A stretch of DNA of 64,000 bases, taken from positions 374,982-438,981 of the forward strand of contig JANPYM010000011.1 of NCBI GenBank assembly GCA_025890175.1, given 5' to 3'. A program made the translations under genes and the position numbers. Positions 1 through 14,879 of the stretch are shown piece after piece. The stretch is from Ciborinia camelliae. Taxonomy: Eukaryota; Ascomycota; Leotiomycetes; Helotiales; Sclerotiniaceae. The notes below the pieces were generated by a model that saw only the letters and a program-made list of their open reading frames with translations, did not search any database and was not told the DNA's origin. Each line of letters starts with the position of its first letter. The first letter of the stretch is position 1.

Positions 1-1140
1 GTTTATATAAACAAATAAAATTTTTAATATAAATTATATTATTATTTGTATTTATAGTATATATTGAATTATTTGGTAAATAATTGTATTTTATTAAACT
101 AATATTATTAGTATAATATTTAAGATTTGAATTATATTTTAAATTTTGTTTGATAGTTATTATTGTTATTATAATTGTTGTAATAATAATTATTATTGGA
201 AGTATTATAATTGTTATTGTAATAAAAATAAATATCATTTTTGTTGTAATAAAAATAAATAATATTTTTTTTGAAAATTTTGTAAAGTTAATAAAAATTA
301 AAATAATATTGTTATATAAAATAATTATATTTATTTTAAATATAATATATTTAATATTAAAATAATAATTATTATATATATATATTATTGCAAAATATAT
401 AAATATAGAAAAAGATATATTAATTGTTATAATTAAAATTATAATTGTTGATGTTGAAAAAGAATATATAGTAATAAAAATAAAGCAATTGTTAATAAAT
501 AAATAATTATTTTTAAAAAAAAAGTTTTGAAGAGTATTTATATTTTTTATAAAAAAATTGGTAAAGGGTATTATGTTATTCAATGAATTATTAAAAAAGG
601 AATTTGTGATTCTTAAGAAAAAAGCTATATTTTTTAATAAATTGTTTAAATAAAAAATTATAATTGTAAAGAATAAAATAATACTTTTAAATAAATTTAA
701 AAAAATAAATATAATATTAAAGATAGAGGTTATATTGTTTTTAAAAAAAAAAATTGTAGTGTTAAGAGATAAATTTGTTTTTTTAAATAAATAGTTTTAA
801 AAAGAAATTATAATTTTCAAAATAAAAATTATGTTATTGTTAAAAATAAAAGTTATAGTTGTAAAAAATAAATTTGTTTTATTAAATAAATAGATTATAA
901 AAAAAATTATAATTTTGGAGATTAAAAATATATTATTATTTAAAAGAAAAGTTATAATTTTGGAAACAAAAATTTTTTCGAATAAATAGTTTAAAAAAAA
1001 AGTTATAGTTTCAAATATAAAAGCTATATTGATAATTAAAATAATTATATTTAATAAAAATAAATTTAAATAATTTGATATATTATTTTTAATATTTATA
1101 TAAAATAAATTTGGAAATGATAATTAGTTTGTTATATTTT
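1..1140. other. A+T-rich block with strong G-over-C asymmetry on + strand
   Basis: No gene is recognisable. From about 121 to 1080 I count by eye only about 11 C on the + strand, while G is several times commoner. The remaining sequence is runs of A and T. A stop-free frame at 150-365 on + opens with TTG and encodes almost only Ile, Val, Asn and Lys, as any G-containing, C-free A+T sequence would; I do not call it a gene. One-sided loss of C over about 1 kb fits C-to-T change acting on a single strand of the duplex. Confidence 0.6.
640..1045. repeat. decayed 96-99 bp tandem repeat, about 4 units
   Basis: The phrase AAATAAAT(AG/TT) recurs at 689, 785, 884 and 980 (GAATAAATAG in the last), giving spacings of 96, 99 and 96 bp. 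Each is preceded by a variant of GTTATAGTTGTAAAAAATAA or GTTATAATTTTGG. The units are strongly diverged. The spacings are multiples of three, but the frames are now broken by stops. Confidence 0.55.
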
Positions 1141-2603
1141 GTATATAATTCTTAAAAACGTTAATAATATTTTTGATCAAATTTTTAGAGTTTTGTTTAT
1201 TAGTATTAGTTTTTTATTATATTATTTTATTAAGGTTTATATTTTAAATTTATTTGTTTTTTTGAATAGCTATTATAGGATTATTATAATTAATAATTTC
1301 TTTTTTTGAAATATTCTAATTATAATTAGTATCAATTGTTTTATTATATATTTCTATAATATTTAGTAAAGACAATACTTTATAATTATAAACTTCTGAA
1401 TCCTAAATATTATCTTCAATATCCTAAAAATCCTTATTTAATTTATTTATATTTATAAATAACTTTTTATATATAAATATTTTTAAAACAATTTTATTTA
1501 AAACAATATTGTAAAAAATATAATAATTAATTCCTAATTCTATATCAAATAAAATAAATTTGTTTTTAGAAAAAAATATATTTGTTTAATGTAAAGTAAT
1601 AAAACTTTATGGATCAAAATAATTAAAAATTATAAAGTTTTAAAAATCAATATATTAATTCATTTTCAATAATTTCTAATTTTAATATTTATTAAAATTA
1701 ATTGGATTAATAATAATAAATAAAAAATAATAAAATATATTTAATAAATTATTAAATTTATTAAAAGTATATTTGATTTTTTAAAATAATAATATAAAAT
1801 TATTTTTTTAAATAATATTCGAGGGATATTTCTAAGCAATATCAATTTTATTTAAATTTAGGTTTTAAATTAAAAAAACAATAAATAAAATAAATATAAT
1901 TTTTTTAAAAATAATAAATATAATTATAAAAAAATTTGAAAAATAAATTATATTTTTTATAGAAAATAGAACTTTAAGATTTTTGTTTTGCTTTTTTAGA
2001 ATATATAATTATTAAAGATAATTATAAAGATTAGTATTTAAATTATTTAAAAAATTTTTTAATAATAAAATATTTATATTTATTTAAAAATTTAATAAAT
2101 ATTTAAAATATATTAATAATAATAAAAGAAATAAATATTTATATTTTATACAATTTTAAATTTTGAATTGATATTAATAAAAATATATAATATATATATA
2201 AGATTTTCTATAAATAATTTTTATAGGAAAAACTGTTTTTTATAAATTGTTTTATAATTAATTAATATTTTAATATTTATTTTAAATATAAAAATTAATC
2301 AATTAATATAATAAACAATATTTTAATACTATTTATTTAATATTTTTAAAAAATAAATCGAATATATATAATTTATAAAAAAAAATAAATAATAAATAAT
2401 ATTTAATTTTATTATTAAATAATTATAATAAAATAATATAATAAAATATTATTTTTAAAATTCAAATATTTGTAATAATCGAAATATTATTTTTATATAT
2501 CTGAAATATTATATTTAATTAAAATATAAATTTAATAAAGTTTAAAACAAAAATGGATATTTTTATATTTAATAAAATTATTTAAACAAAATTATAAAAT
2601 TTT
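1141..2603. other. featureless A+T-rich DNA, no gene seen
   Basis: No frame, RNA or repeat that I can support. Around 1380-1560 the strand bias flips relative to the first kilobase: C (as TCC, CCTAA) becomes commoner than G on the + strand. Confidence 0.6.
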
Positions 2604-2754
2604 AATCTACAAATTAATTTGCAAATGTAACCCTAATTTATCCTAAAAAAATATTATATACTTAACAACCTTTATAACCCTATTATCATAAACCCCCACA
2701 CATTCAACCTTACTCCGCATAATATTTGTTGTTTATATATACACCTCTACCTAA
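2604..2754. other. C-rich relic island
   Basis: A local rise in C on the + strand (AACCCTAATTTATCC, ATAAACCCCCACACATTC, ACTCCGCAT) stands out from the surroundings. It has no frame and no match to a known element that I can see. It may be a less mutated piece of an old repeat. The single CCCTAA is not part of a telomeric array. Confidence 0.4.
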
Positions 2755-5700
2755 TAAAATTAATTAAACAAAAAATTAAGAAAAGAATTATAAACTAATT
2801 TAATAAAAATTTTTAAATATTAATTAAAAATTATTATTTTATAATAAATTTAAAATATAATAATATAAAAATTGATTCTAATTAATATTATTTTTAATTT
2901 ATAAAAATTATTAATTTAATATTTAATAATTGTTTTTTTTATAATTAATATATTAATATTATTGATTTAATAATAAATATTATATTTTATATATATTATT
3001 TTTAAATCTTAAAAAATAAAAATAAAAATAAAAATATAATATATATATTAAATAATTATAATTGTATATATAAATATTTATTTTTTTTTTATTTTAAAAT
3101 TAATTATTATTTGTAAATAATTTATAACAATTATATTTTGTATATATATAAGAATTACAATATATATTTAAAAAAAATATTTTTAATTTTATTTTAAATT
3201 AATTATATTTATTATTCAAAAAAATATTTATTTATAAAATTACAAATAATATATAAAATATAAAAATTCGAATATATAATTTGTTTTTGATTATTAATAA
3301 ACCTTTATAATATTAAAAAGCCATGTTTGAACTATAATAAAAATAAAATCCAAAATTTAAATTGTAATATTAAACTTATTATTTTTAAAATATTGATTTT
3401 ATTAAAATTATATTTAAAAATATATTATTTATTAAAAAAAATAATAATTAAATAAATTTCAATATCCTATATATCAAAAAACTATAAAAAAAGATATATT
3501 ATTTATATTTTTAAAAATTATTTTATTAATAATAGAAATGGATTTATATAATAAAGCGTTTAATTATTATAATAATATATATTAATAAAACTAATATTTA
3601 TTTTAAAAAGATTTAAATTTAATTAATAATTTATTATTAATATTTTATAAAAATATATTTTCTATTATATATATTAAAATCTTTTTAAATTATTTTTAAA
3701 ATAAAATAAAGAAGATAATATATTTAAAGTTTTTTGAAAATATAATATTATAAATAATTTCGATTTTTTTTGTTATACATTTTTTATTAATAATATGTTA
3801 GTTTTTGTGATAATTTTGATGTATAATTAAATAATAAAAGTAAATTTATTATTATTAATTTAATATTTTTATATTATTTGAAAATATATAAATTTTTTAT
3901 AAAAAATATTAATTTATAAAATATTCTGGAAATCTTTATTATTAATATAATATATACAGTAATATATAATATTGTGTATAATATTAAACAAAATAAAATT
4001 TTATATATTTATTAAAAAAAGAAATTTATTATTATAATATAATTTTATAATTTTTTTTATTATTTTATTTTTTTTTGTTTTTTAATATTTTTCGCTTAAT
4101 ATTTTTGGAAAGTATATTTTTTGAAAATAAATATAAATTTTTCTATTGAATAAATATAATTAAAAATTTGAGTAAGAAAATTTTTTTAAAGATATTTATT
4201 TATAATTTTATTTATAGATAATAACCAAAATTTATCTTTCAAAAAACTAAATATATAATATTTTTTATATTAATAAATAATAATAATAATATCAATATTA
4301 TATTTTTTTTTTAAATTATATATTTTTTTAAAAAAAGTTATTTTATATTTCCTTAATTTTTTATTTTATTATTTTATTATATTTAATAATATTTTAATTA
4401 TAATTTTGTTTAATATTAATTTACTTTTTTTATAATTATAAAATATTTTATTTTATTTATATATTAAAATTTATAAATATATTTCAAAATTTTAAAAGCA
4501 ATTATTTATAATAATAAATTTAAATTATAAAAAAAATAAATAATTAAAAATTTAAATAATAGTAAATTTAAATAAGCAAAAATTTCAAAAAAATAATTTT
4601 TAGAATATATAAAAAAAATAAAATTAAATTAAGAATATAATAATAATAACGTCCTTGTACATTACACTAAGCTTTTTTAAGATTTTTTTTTTTAAATAAT
4701 AACTATTTTTTAATAAAAAATAAATTTAATAAATTAAAAATTATTCTTTTAATAATTTAAATAATTAAAACTTTTTTATCTATTCCATATTTAATATTAA
4801 AAATTAATAATATTATTAATAATATTTATAATTTTATTTAATAAAAATAAATAAATTAATTTAAAATTATTAAATTTAATATATATTATTTATTAATCCT
4901 ATATATACAAACTAATATTACAATATTTTATAATTTATAATTAATTAAAATTTATAAAATAAATTATATTAAATAATTTATAAAATAATTTATAAAATTA
5001 ATTATAATTAAAAACAATTTGTTATTTGAAAAAATTATAAGATTTATATATTCTAATATTAACAAATTAATATATATTACAATAATACCTCCACCATATT
5101 AAAGATTTTCGATAATTGGTTTTTTAATATAAAAATAGTTTTATACATTATAAAAAATATTATAAATATTATCGAAATAATTAATATAAAAAAAATTTAC
5201 AAATTAATTATTATAAAATATCTTAATACATATTATAATATTATAATTTAAAACTAATAATTAATACGTTATTCAATTAATATTAATTATATATTTCAAA
5301 ATTTTTATAAAATTTAAAAATTATTAATAAAAAATTATAAAAATAAAGATTTTTAATATCAAATATATATTAAAAAATATTAAGGCAAAAATTATACTAA
5401 ATATAATAACTATAAGTTTAATAAAAAAAATAAAATATTTTAATATTTTTAAAATTAAAACAATTTGGGATATATAAAGCGATAAATTAAAAAACTTTAA
5501 AATAATAGAAATAAATTTTATAATTTAAATTATAAAAAAAAAAGTATAGAAAAATATAGTATATATAATTATAATTAAAATTTATTAATATTTAATAATA
5601 ATATTATATATATTTATTATTATTTAATTATATGATTTGTTTATTTGAATATTTAATAAATAAAAAATATAAATAATTATTTTTTAATTTAAAAAGCAAT

Positions 5701-6330
5701 TCTTATTATATTATATTTTTTAATTTAATAATCCTTTTTTTATATTTTTTTTAATTTTTTGTAATAATTAAAAATAATATATTAATAATAAAATTAAAAA
5801 AATTATTATACAAAAATCTATTACATTAATTATAATAATTATTATAATTAATTATTTTTTATTATAAATAATATAAATATTTATAATTATAATAAACAAT
5901 TTAATAATAAAATTAAAAAACTCTAATTTAAATAATTTATTAATAATAATTATATTATTAGAATATAAAAAAAAATTTACAAAATAATTTGATTTAATAT
6001 TTATATATAGTTTATTTTTTATATTTATTATAATTAATTTATTTTAAATATTTCAATAATATAAAAAATTATCGTTATTTATAATAATAAAAAGTTTTAA
6101 TATATTTTTATAATCAATTTATTAGCTTTGTTTGTTTTCGATATAATGATATAAAAATTTTGAAGTAATATAAAAATAACTAACAATATTATATATTTAA
6201 CAAATAATAGTTATATAAAAAAACTGACTAATATATTATAAATTTGAGGTATATTATTAAATTAAAAAAGTATATTAATATAATTAGTTTTTTTATATTT
6301 ATATTAAAAATTATAAATATTTTTTTTATA
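2755..6330. other. featureless A+T-rich DNA, no gene seen
   Basis: Long runs of A/T with isolated G or C. Stops in all frames at short intervals. I see no array or inverted repeat beyond what such a composition gives by chance. Confidence 0.6.
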
Positions 6331-6432
6331 AGGTGTATTTAAGTAAACTATTTCCTTATAAACCTTCACCAATTCTTTATCGCTGAATATCGTATTTTTT
6401 TGTAGTCTTTGATTGTGTATAGGAGAAGATTT
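6331..6432. other. higher-G+C relic island
   Basis: About 100 bp with mixed-base words (CCTTCACCAATTCTTTATCG, CTGAATATCG, GTAGTCTTTGATTGTG) unlike its neighbours. No frame or known motif recognised; probably a remnant of a repeat. Confidence 0.35.
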
Positions 6433-6689
6433 TTTTAAATAAAAATATTTTAAAGAATAAAAAGATTCTGGTATATTTATATTTATAATTAATTATATAA
6501 TTATTTGTAAATAATTAATATAATATTAATTTAAAAAAGTTAATATAATTATTAAGATATATATTTTGGATTATATTAATTTTAATTAAAATAATTAAAA
6601 TAAAATATTTTTAAAATAATATATTTATTAATTAAGATTTTATTACAAAAATAAATTTATAATTTTGATTAATTATTAAAATAAAATTA

Positions 6690-7510
6690 TTCTTTTTAAA
6701 AACTTAATTAGCTTTAATAATTTTAAATATAATCTTTTTAAAATATTATAAGATTATTATAATATATAAAAATAATCTTTTTAAAAAAATTAATTATTAT
6801 ATTTTTATAAAAATTAATTTTTTTAAAATAATTATTTATTATATAATATTTATTAGTTTGTTTAAAATAATTAATTTATATTTTTAATTTAATTTTTAAT
6901 TTAAAATTATTTTAATTTATAAAAATAATCTTTTTAAAAAAATTATTAATTTTGTTTTTATAAAAATTAATCTTTTTAAAATAATTATTTATTATAAAAT
7001 TATTAAATAATTAATTTATATTTTTAATTTAATTTTTAATAACTATTTAAGATTATTTTAATTTATAAAAATAATCTTTTTAAAAAAATTATTAATTTTG
7101 TTTTTACAAAAATTAATCTTTTTAAAATAATTATTTATTATAAACTTATTAGTTTTTTGAAAAAAAATAATTTATAATATAAAAATAATCTTTTTAGAAA
7201 GATTAATTATTATATTTTTATATAAATTAATTTTTTTAAAATAATTATTTATTATATATTAATTAGTTTTTTTAAAATAATTAATTTATATTATAAATTT
7301 AGTCTTTATTAATTATAAAAAATTATTTTAATTTATAAAAATAATTTCTTTAAAAAGATTAATTATTAAAATTTTATATAAATTAATTTTTTTAAAATGA
7401 TTATTTATTATATATTAATTAATTTTTTTAAAATAATTAATTTATAAATTTATATTATAAATTTAAAAATATATAAAATTGTTTTAATTTATAAGAATAA
7501 TCTTTTTATT
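6690..7510. repeat. degenerate tandem repeat, 114-157 bp period, about 6 units
   Basis: The anchor AATAATCTTTTTA (or close variants) recurs at 6771, 6924, 7070, 7184, 7340 and 7497. Between anchors the same order of words is seen: AAATTAATTATTATATTTTTA, then AAATTAATTTTTTTAAAAT, then ATTATTTATTATA, then AAATAATTAATTTATA. Unit length varies by internal deletions. All units are non-coding now. Confidence 0.65.
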
Positions 7511-10500
7511 AAATTTAAAATTAAAGTATTAATATTATAATTTTAATAGAAACAATTTAATAAATCGAATAAAAAAAAAAATATTATTAAATTCAAATTT
7601 GAATATTTTAGTTTATTAATTTTTTTTATAAAAAAACTATATTTTTATTTTAATAAAATATTCAAGTTAAAGATTAATATTCAAATTGTTATTATTTATA
7701 TTTATTTTTCTAAAAAATTTATATTTAGTAAAATCAATAAATTATAAAATTGTTTTGAAAATTTAAAATTTATAATTATAAAATTATTAATAAAAATTAA
7801 TAATATATTTTGAAAAAAGTTATTAATTTAAATAAATTAATTATTTAATAATAAAAGTTTTAAAATATTATTATTTTTATAAATAAAAAATATTATTAAA
7901 TCTAACTTTATTATTTCTAATATTATTTATTCAAAAAATTATATATTATAAAAATTTTTAAATTTATTATTTTAAATCTTTTATATATAAATATAAATCT
8001 AATTTAGCTTTATTTTTTTATTATTAAAAATCAGGATATTAAAAAATTTAATATAATTATAATTTAAATATTTTTTTAATAAATAACAAATTATCTAAAA
8101 AATTTTTTAAAAATATAAATATTTACTTGTATATAAAAATCAGTTTATCAAATTTTTACACAAATTCTTATAATCTAAAATTCCCTAAAAACTAATAAGC
8201 ATATCAACAAAATTTTTAAAAATAAATCTATTATTTTATAAATCAAAAAACTGTTTTTAAACTTAAAAATTTTATATAAATATATAATATATTTATATTC
8301 AATTTGAAATAATTTATTAATTTATAATTTATTTAATGGTGAATTAATATAAACAATATTGTATATAATATTATATTTTCGAAAATAATATATCTTAATA
8401 AAATTATATTTTTTATTAATATATATTAAATATTAATATAATAACCAAAAATTATTTTGTTTTAATTAATATATTCTAATTTTAATTTTATTATTATATT
8501 TTAGGCTTTTTATATTTTAATTTAATTATTATATTAATTTAATATTTGATATTATTTTTGCAATTTTAATTTTTATCAAATTTATAATCTTTAATAATTT
8601 ATCAATAAAAATAAAGATTTTTAAATATTTTGTTATTTAAAATAATAAATCTTAAATAAATTTCAAATTAATTAATAAAAATATAATCCTTCGTTTATTA
8701 TTAAATATTTTATAATAAATTATAGATTTCAAGGAAATATAATTTTGTTTAAATTTATATAAAATCTTTTTAATATTTATTAATTAATATCAAAAATATT
8801 TTAAATTAATATATATTGAAATAATATTTAAATAAATATTTAAACTATTTAATATTAATTATAATTTCTTTTTTTTTAAAACTTTTTTAAAAATCAAATT
8901 AAAATGTAGTAATAAATTCTTTATATCAATTATAAGATTATAATAAATATTTTAGTTTTTAGTATTTAATAAATATTTATAATAATAATTTAATAATACA
9001 ATTAATAGTTTATTTTAATTATATATAATTATTAAATTATTTAATAATATTTTTATATATTTCAATATAGGATATGGATTAAATGGTATTTATATCTTTT
9101 TTTTAATTAAATTATAAAAAATTATTATAAATATATTATTTAACAAAATTTTTATTAGTTGGTTGTTTTTTATATTTTTTATTTTAATATTATTTAATAA
9201 AGTTTTTAATAGAGATATATAATTTTGAGTTAATATTGCTATTAAAATATTCTTTATATTTTTTATAAATTTATTATTAAATTTTTATAAAACATTTTTT
9301 ATATATTTATTAATAATTAATATTTTTTTATTATTTTTATTTCTATTTTATAATATAAATAAAAAATTTTTATATAAATAATGTAAATTAAAATCTTTAA
9401 AAAAGATAATAAAAATTGATTGTTTTATATAAAATGATATAATATATTATTTAATAAATTTATTGAAATTATAAATATAATATAAAAACAAAAAATCTTT
9501 ATTTTATATATATACTTTTTGGAATAATTATTTATATTTTTATATTATAATTTAATTCTTAATATTTATGGTTAGGGATAAATGATTATTTAATTAATTT
9601 ATATTTAAATTATTATTTATATTTTTATTATTCTAAATTATAAAATATTTTCAAATTTTTTTGCAAAATTTTTTTTTGTTTATATTTTTTTTAGAATTAA
9701 GATAAATTAAGTAAAAATATATTTTTTTAATATAAAGATTTATAAATAAAAGCTATTATATTTAATCAAAATTGAATTTTAGTTTATTTATTAATATTAT
9801 AAAATAATAAATAATAATTTAATTAAATATTATAATTATAGATTTTATTTTTTCTATATTTTTTTTGTATATAATATTAATTATATTATTAAAATTATAA
9901 AAAGCAATTAAGAAAATTTGTAGTTTAATAATATAAAATTGTATAGGATTATTAGCCTTAATATATATAAAAATATTATTATTTTTTTATAACTTAATAT
10001 AATTTATTATATTTTCAAAAAATTTATATATTTTATAAAAAGTTTTATTTATAATTTCTTTATATTTAAATTTTATAAAAAGTTTTATTGTATTTGTATA
10101 TAATTCGAAATATTTGATATTTTTATAAAAAATTCAAAGTAATAAAATAAAATAATTGATTTGTAGGATATTGTAAGAAATAGATTATTATAGCTTTGTA
10201 TTGTATATCGAATAAAATAGTTTTCGATTTTTTATATTTTTGATAATAATTCTAGTATTTTTATTTAAGATTTTTAAAGTTTAGAGTTTTAAAATTTTAA
10301 TTATAATAATATTAATATATTGTATAAATAATTTATTTTTATTTATAATTATTAATTATATTTTATATATTCTTTATAAATAATTTAAAAATTTTTAAAT
10401 TTTTAATTAAATATTAATTAAAAAGTATATTTAAAAAATTATTTTATAATAATTTATTATTAAATATTGTTAAAATATTTTTATATAAAAGAATAATTAT

Positions 10501-12890
10501 AAATCAATAATATTTATTAAATTATTAAATATATTATAAAATTTTATAATATTAAAGATATATTTAAAATATTTTTTTTTATTTATAAATAATTATATTT
10601 ATCATTTATTTTTATTTAAAATATTATTTATATTCTAATACAAACAAATATAATAAAATATTTTATTATTACAAAAATATATAAAGTTTATATAATCTTT
10701 TTGAAAATGATTTTAAAGCTTAAAATTGTATTTTTAATTAAAAAATATTAAAATTTGATCCTTAAAATTTTTTAGTAAATAATTATTTATTATTAAAATA
10801 TAAATTTATAATTAATCAATTTTTTTTATATTCAAAAAGTTTATATATTATTTATAAACGATTTTTATTATAAAAATATTTTAATAATATAGCGATTTTA
10901 AATATAAATCTTGGCAATAATGTTATATTATAAAAACTTTTTATAATTAAATTTAATCTTTAAAGCATTTTTATTAATACATTTTTTAATATTAGCATTA
11001 AAATATAATTCTTTTTTTTTAATACAAAATTTTAAATTAATTTATTAATAATTTTTTTATTAATAAATTGTTTTTTTTTATTATTAATAATAACAAATTA
11101 TAAACTAAAAAACAAGATTTTCGCTTATTTTTTATATTATAATATTTTTTTAATATATAGTTTATTATTAAGAAAAATAGTTTATTATTAAATTTTTTGT
11201 TAATTTATTATATAGAATAATATTAAAATAAAAAAGATTCAAATGTAATATTTTTTGATATTTAAAATTAATAATATTTTTTTTATTGTTTTTTTATTTT
11301 TTTAGGATTAACTAAATAAACTTTTATTAAATAAAATATTTTTAATTTAAAAATTAAATTATAATTATTATATTATATATATTTAAAAATCTAAATTAAA
11401 TAAAATAAAAGTTTTTTTAAATAAATATTTTGTTTTTTTTATTTAATTATATTTTTAATTGTTATATAAATTTGTTTTTTTATTAAATATTTTATATATA
11501 TTAAAAATTAAATTAATATTTTTTATTTTACAAAATAAAATAAAGTTTATTCAAAACTATATTTTTATTTCTTTTTTTTTCAAATTTAATTTTAATAATA
11601 ATATTAATATTAAAAATCTTATATTTTAATTTAATTTGATTATATATATTATTTTTTATATATATATTATATTTTATATTTAAAATAATAAAATTTTTGG
11701 TTATATATATATAAATATTTAATATTTATTTATTAATTAATATTTTTATTTAATTTTATATTTTTTTTAATAAAATAATTTACATATTATATATTTTTTT
11801 TTAAAAACTTTATTATTCAATTTTTAATTTATTATAAATATTTTAATTTTTCAATATAAATAATATTTTTTAAAAATCCAAAAGTTTTATTTATATTTAA
11901 ATTTTATTTTTTAATATAATATAATTTTTTTTGTTTTTATATTTCAATTATAAAAATTTTAAAGAAATTGCTTAATATATAAAAATTAATTTATAATATT
12001 AATATTAATTGTAAATAATAAAATTATATTATATTTATTAAATAAAATTTTATATCCATAAAAACTTTTAATAAAATTTTAAAATTTAATTATAAATCAA
12101 TTTTTTATATTAAAATTAATAATTAAAATAAAACATTTTTTTATTAAATTTTTATTAAATATTAAATTTCTATTAAAATAAAAAACAAAAAATAAAGAAA
12201 ATCCTTTTTAATATTTAAAAATAAATATAATAATATTATTATTATATTGATCTTTATATTATCAAATTATAAAATATAAATACAATTATATTCAAATATT
12301 ATAAATTACGCCAGAAATATTAAGATATATATATTATTTTATATAATATTTTTATAATCTACCAATTTTAATATAAATTTGTAATACTCCAAATATTATC
12401 CAAATAACGATATATAAAAAAGAATAATTAATGGATTTGTTGCGATATATACTATTTATAAATTATATAATATATATAATTATTTATATATCACTAATTG
12501 TTACAAAATATATTGATAAAATAATAACCAAAAAACTAAAAAAATGAATCTATATTTTAGTAATAATAATTATAATTAAAATTTAATACAATTTAAAAAA
12601 TATCTTATAAAAATAACAGCGAATTAAAAAAATTAATAACAATATAATTAAAATTATTAATAAAACAATTTATATAATATAGTTTGTTAGTAAAATATAT
12701 ATATTATAATAAAATTTAATAATATTAACAATTATTACCGTAATTTGATTAAATTGATATTATATAATATTTTTAGATATTATTATTAATATAGTATAAA
12801 AAATCTTTTTAATTATAATTATACAAACAATTTATTAATATATACAATTAAATATTTTTAATTTTAAATTATAATAATTAATAATAAAAT
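7511..12890. other. featureless A+T-rich DNA, no gene seen
   Basis: I see no gene or RNA. Base bias shifts along the stretch: about 8100-8260 favours C on +, and about 9900-10270 favours G on + (TTTGTAGGATATTG, AATAGTTTTCGATT). These are one-sided compositional blocks without a frame. Confidence 0.6.
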
Positions 12891-12990
12891 TTATATAACT
12901 TTTAAGGTTAAAAAAAATTAAATTAATTATAAAGAATAGGTTAACCTAATAAATTAAATCTATACGGTTACTTGTTTTCAAAAAAAAAAT
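12891..12990. other. small relic island with GGTTAACC palindrome
   Basis: Contains AATAGGTTAACCTAATAAA, in which TAGGTTAACCTA is a perfect 12-bp palindrome, then CTATACGGTTACTTG. It is short and unassigned. The GTTAAC core also occurs in the array at 60.9-61.4 kb, which may be chance. Confidence 0.3.
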
Positions 12991-14146
12991 TAAAATATTA
13001 TTTAATATGAAAGTATATATAATTAAACTTTAAAATTATAATATTATATTAAAAGTTTTTCAATATATATAAAAATAATAATAAAAAAAATATTTATAAA
13101 TATAAAATATTATATAATTATTAAAAAATTTAATAATTATTTTAAATATAAAATAATATAAAAAAAATAATACAATAATAATAATAACAATTATATATTA
13201 TTAAAATTTGTTAATTATTCTTATAATTTATATTGAAAAAATAAAAAAAAAAGATTTAAAAATAATAAAATAATATTTACTTTTATTAATATCAATTTTA
13301 AATTTATTATACTTAATTATTAAATAAAATATTAAATTAAAATTAATTATTAAAAAATTTTATTTAAAATATTTAAAAAATTAATTATATATAAATAATA
13401 ACTTTATTTATATAATACATTTTTATTATTAATTTAATTTTAAAATAACAAATATTATTAATAAAACATTAATTATTATTTAAAACAAATTTATTAAATT
13501 ATATTTTAATTTAATACTATCTTTATCAAAGTTTTTATTTATTTATAGTAAAAAAGAAAAATATTTAATTTTATTAAAAATATAATTTAATAATTTATAG
13601 AAAAATTATAATATTATCATACCTACAACAAAAAAAAATTTATTATTAGTTTATTATAATAAAATATATTTTATAAAAACGATTATTAAAATTTACAAAA
13701 AAAAAAATATTGTTTTATTTTTTCAAATATTATTTAAAATTTAATATCGAAATATCTTAAAAATTCTTAATATTTATTATTACAAAAATAAAGTATTTAT
13801 TATGTTAAAATATATTAAATTTTTTTTAATTAATTTAGATTTTTATTTATTTTAATTTAATAAATAGGAGATTACAATTATTATAAAAAAGATATAGAAA
13901 TCTTTTAAATTTAAAACAATTATATTTATAATAAAAAGGTTTTAAAAATTTCAAAATATTTGTTTTGATAGGGAATTTTTTATAAAAATATATTAATATA
14001 TAATATTAATTTATTAATAAATAAAAATATTAAAATTTATAAATGGTAATAATTTTTATTTAAAATATCTTTAAAATTTTTATAATTTTAAATTTTAAAT
14101 AATATATTTATTAAAAAAAAAAAAATAATTTAAATTTATTATATAT
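12991..14146. other. featureless A+T-rich DNA, no gene seen
   Basis: No frame, RNA gene or array supported. Isolated G and C only. Confidence 0.6.
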
Positions 14147-14420
14147 TTTTTGAATTTGTCCTTTTTTGATTGAAATTATTGAAAATATAATATTTCTATA
14201 ATATCATTTGGTTAATATAAATAATGCTTGGTTTTCTAAGATTCTTTAATTTTTTTTATATTATATATTAAGATTAATTAATAGTATTTTAAAGATTAAA
14301 ACTTTTAATTATATATATATAATAAATTAAGGTTAATATAAATAATATCCGTTTTTTTAACAAGTTTTATCCCCCAATAAATTAACTTTTTGTATTAGGT
14401 TTATTATAAAAATTTTACAA
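14147..14420. repeat. relic island with 16-bp direct repeat 121 bp apart
   Basis: GGTTAATATAAATAAT occurs at 14210 and again at 14331. The bases that follow (GCTTGGTTTTCTAAG and ATCCGTTTTTTTAACAAG) are only loosely alike. This may be the edge of an old tandem or dispersed repeat. The stretch has more G and C than its flanks (for example TTTATCCCCCAATAAATTAA) but no frame. Confidence 0.35.
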
Positions 14421-14879
14421 TAAAAAAAAATAAATAAAAAGGAATAAAATAATAAAATAATAATTTTAAATTAATTTATTAAAATTTAAGTTTTAATAAA
14501 AAAAACTTTTATAATTATATAAATATCTTTTTTTTTTTTTTTTATTATAAAATTTTAATTACAAATTTATTTATAAATATAAATAAAAATAAATCAATCT
14601 TTATATTTATTATTAATAAAATATATTATTAAATTAGAATATTTTATCCGTTTATTTTGTTTTATTAAAATAAATTATACCTAATTATAATATATAAAAA
14701 AAAAAATAATAATATTTTGAGATTCAAAATTTCAAATATTAATTTATAAATTAAAATAAATAATATTATAATAAATAAACAAAATAATAAATAATTATAA
14801 TAATTTTTGAAAAAGCTAAATATATTATAATTGAAAAAAAAAGATAATGATATATAACAAATTTTAAAGAAAAAATTTT
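14421..14879. other. featureless A+T-rich DNA
   Basis: Nothing supported. Includes a T run at about 14529-14542. Confidence 0.55.

Noticed and set aside
150..365. 71-codon + frame rich in Ile and Val
   Set aside because: Starts at TTG, has no domain, and its composition follows directly from C-free A+T-rich DNA.
2620..2640. Telomere repeats (CCCTAA)
   Set aside because: Single CCCTAA words occur here and near 17000 and 46777, but never in tandem.
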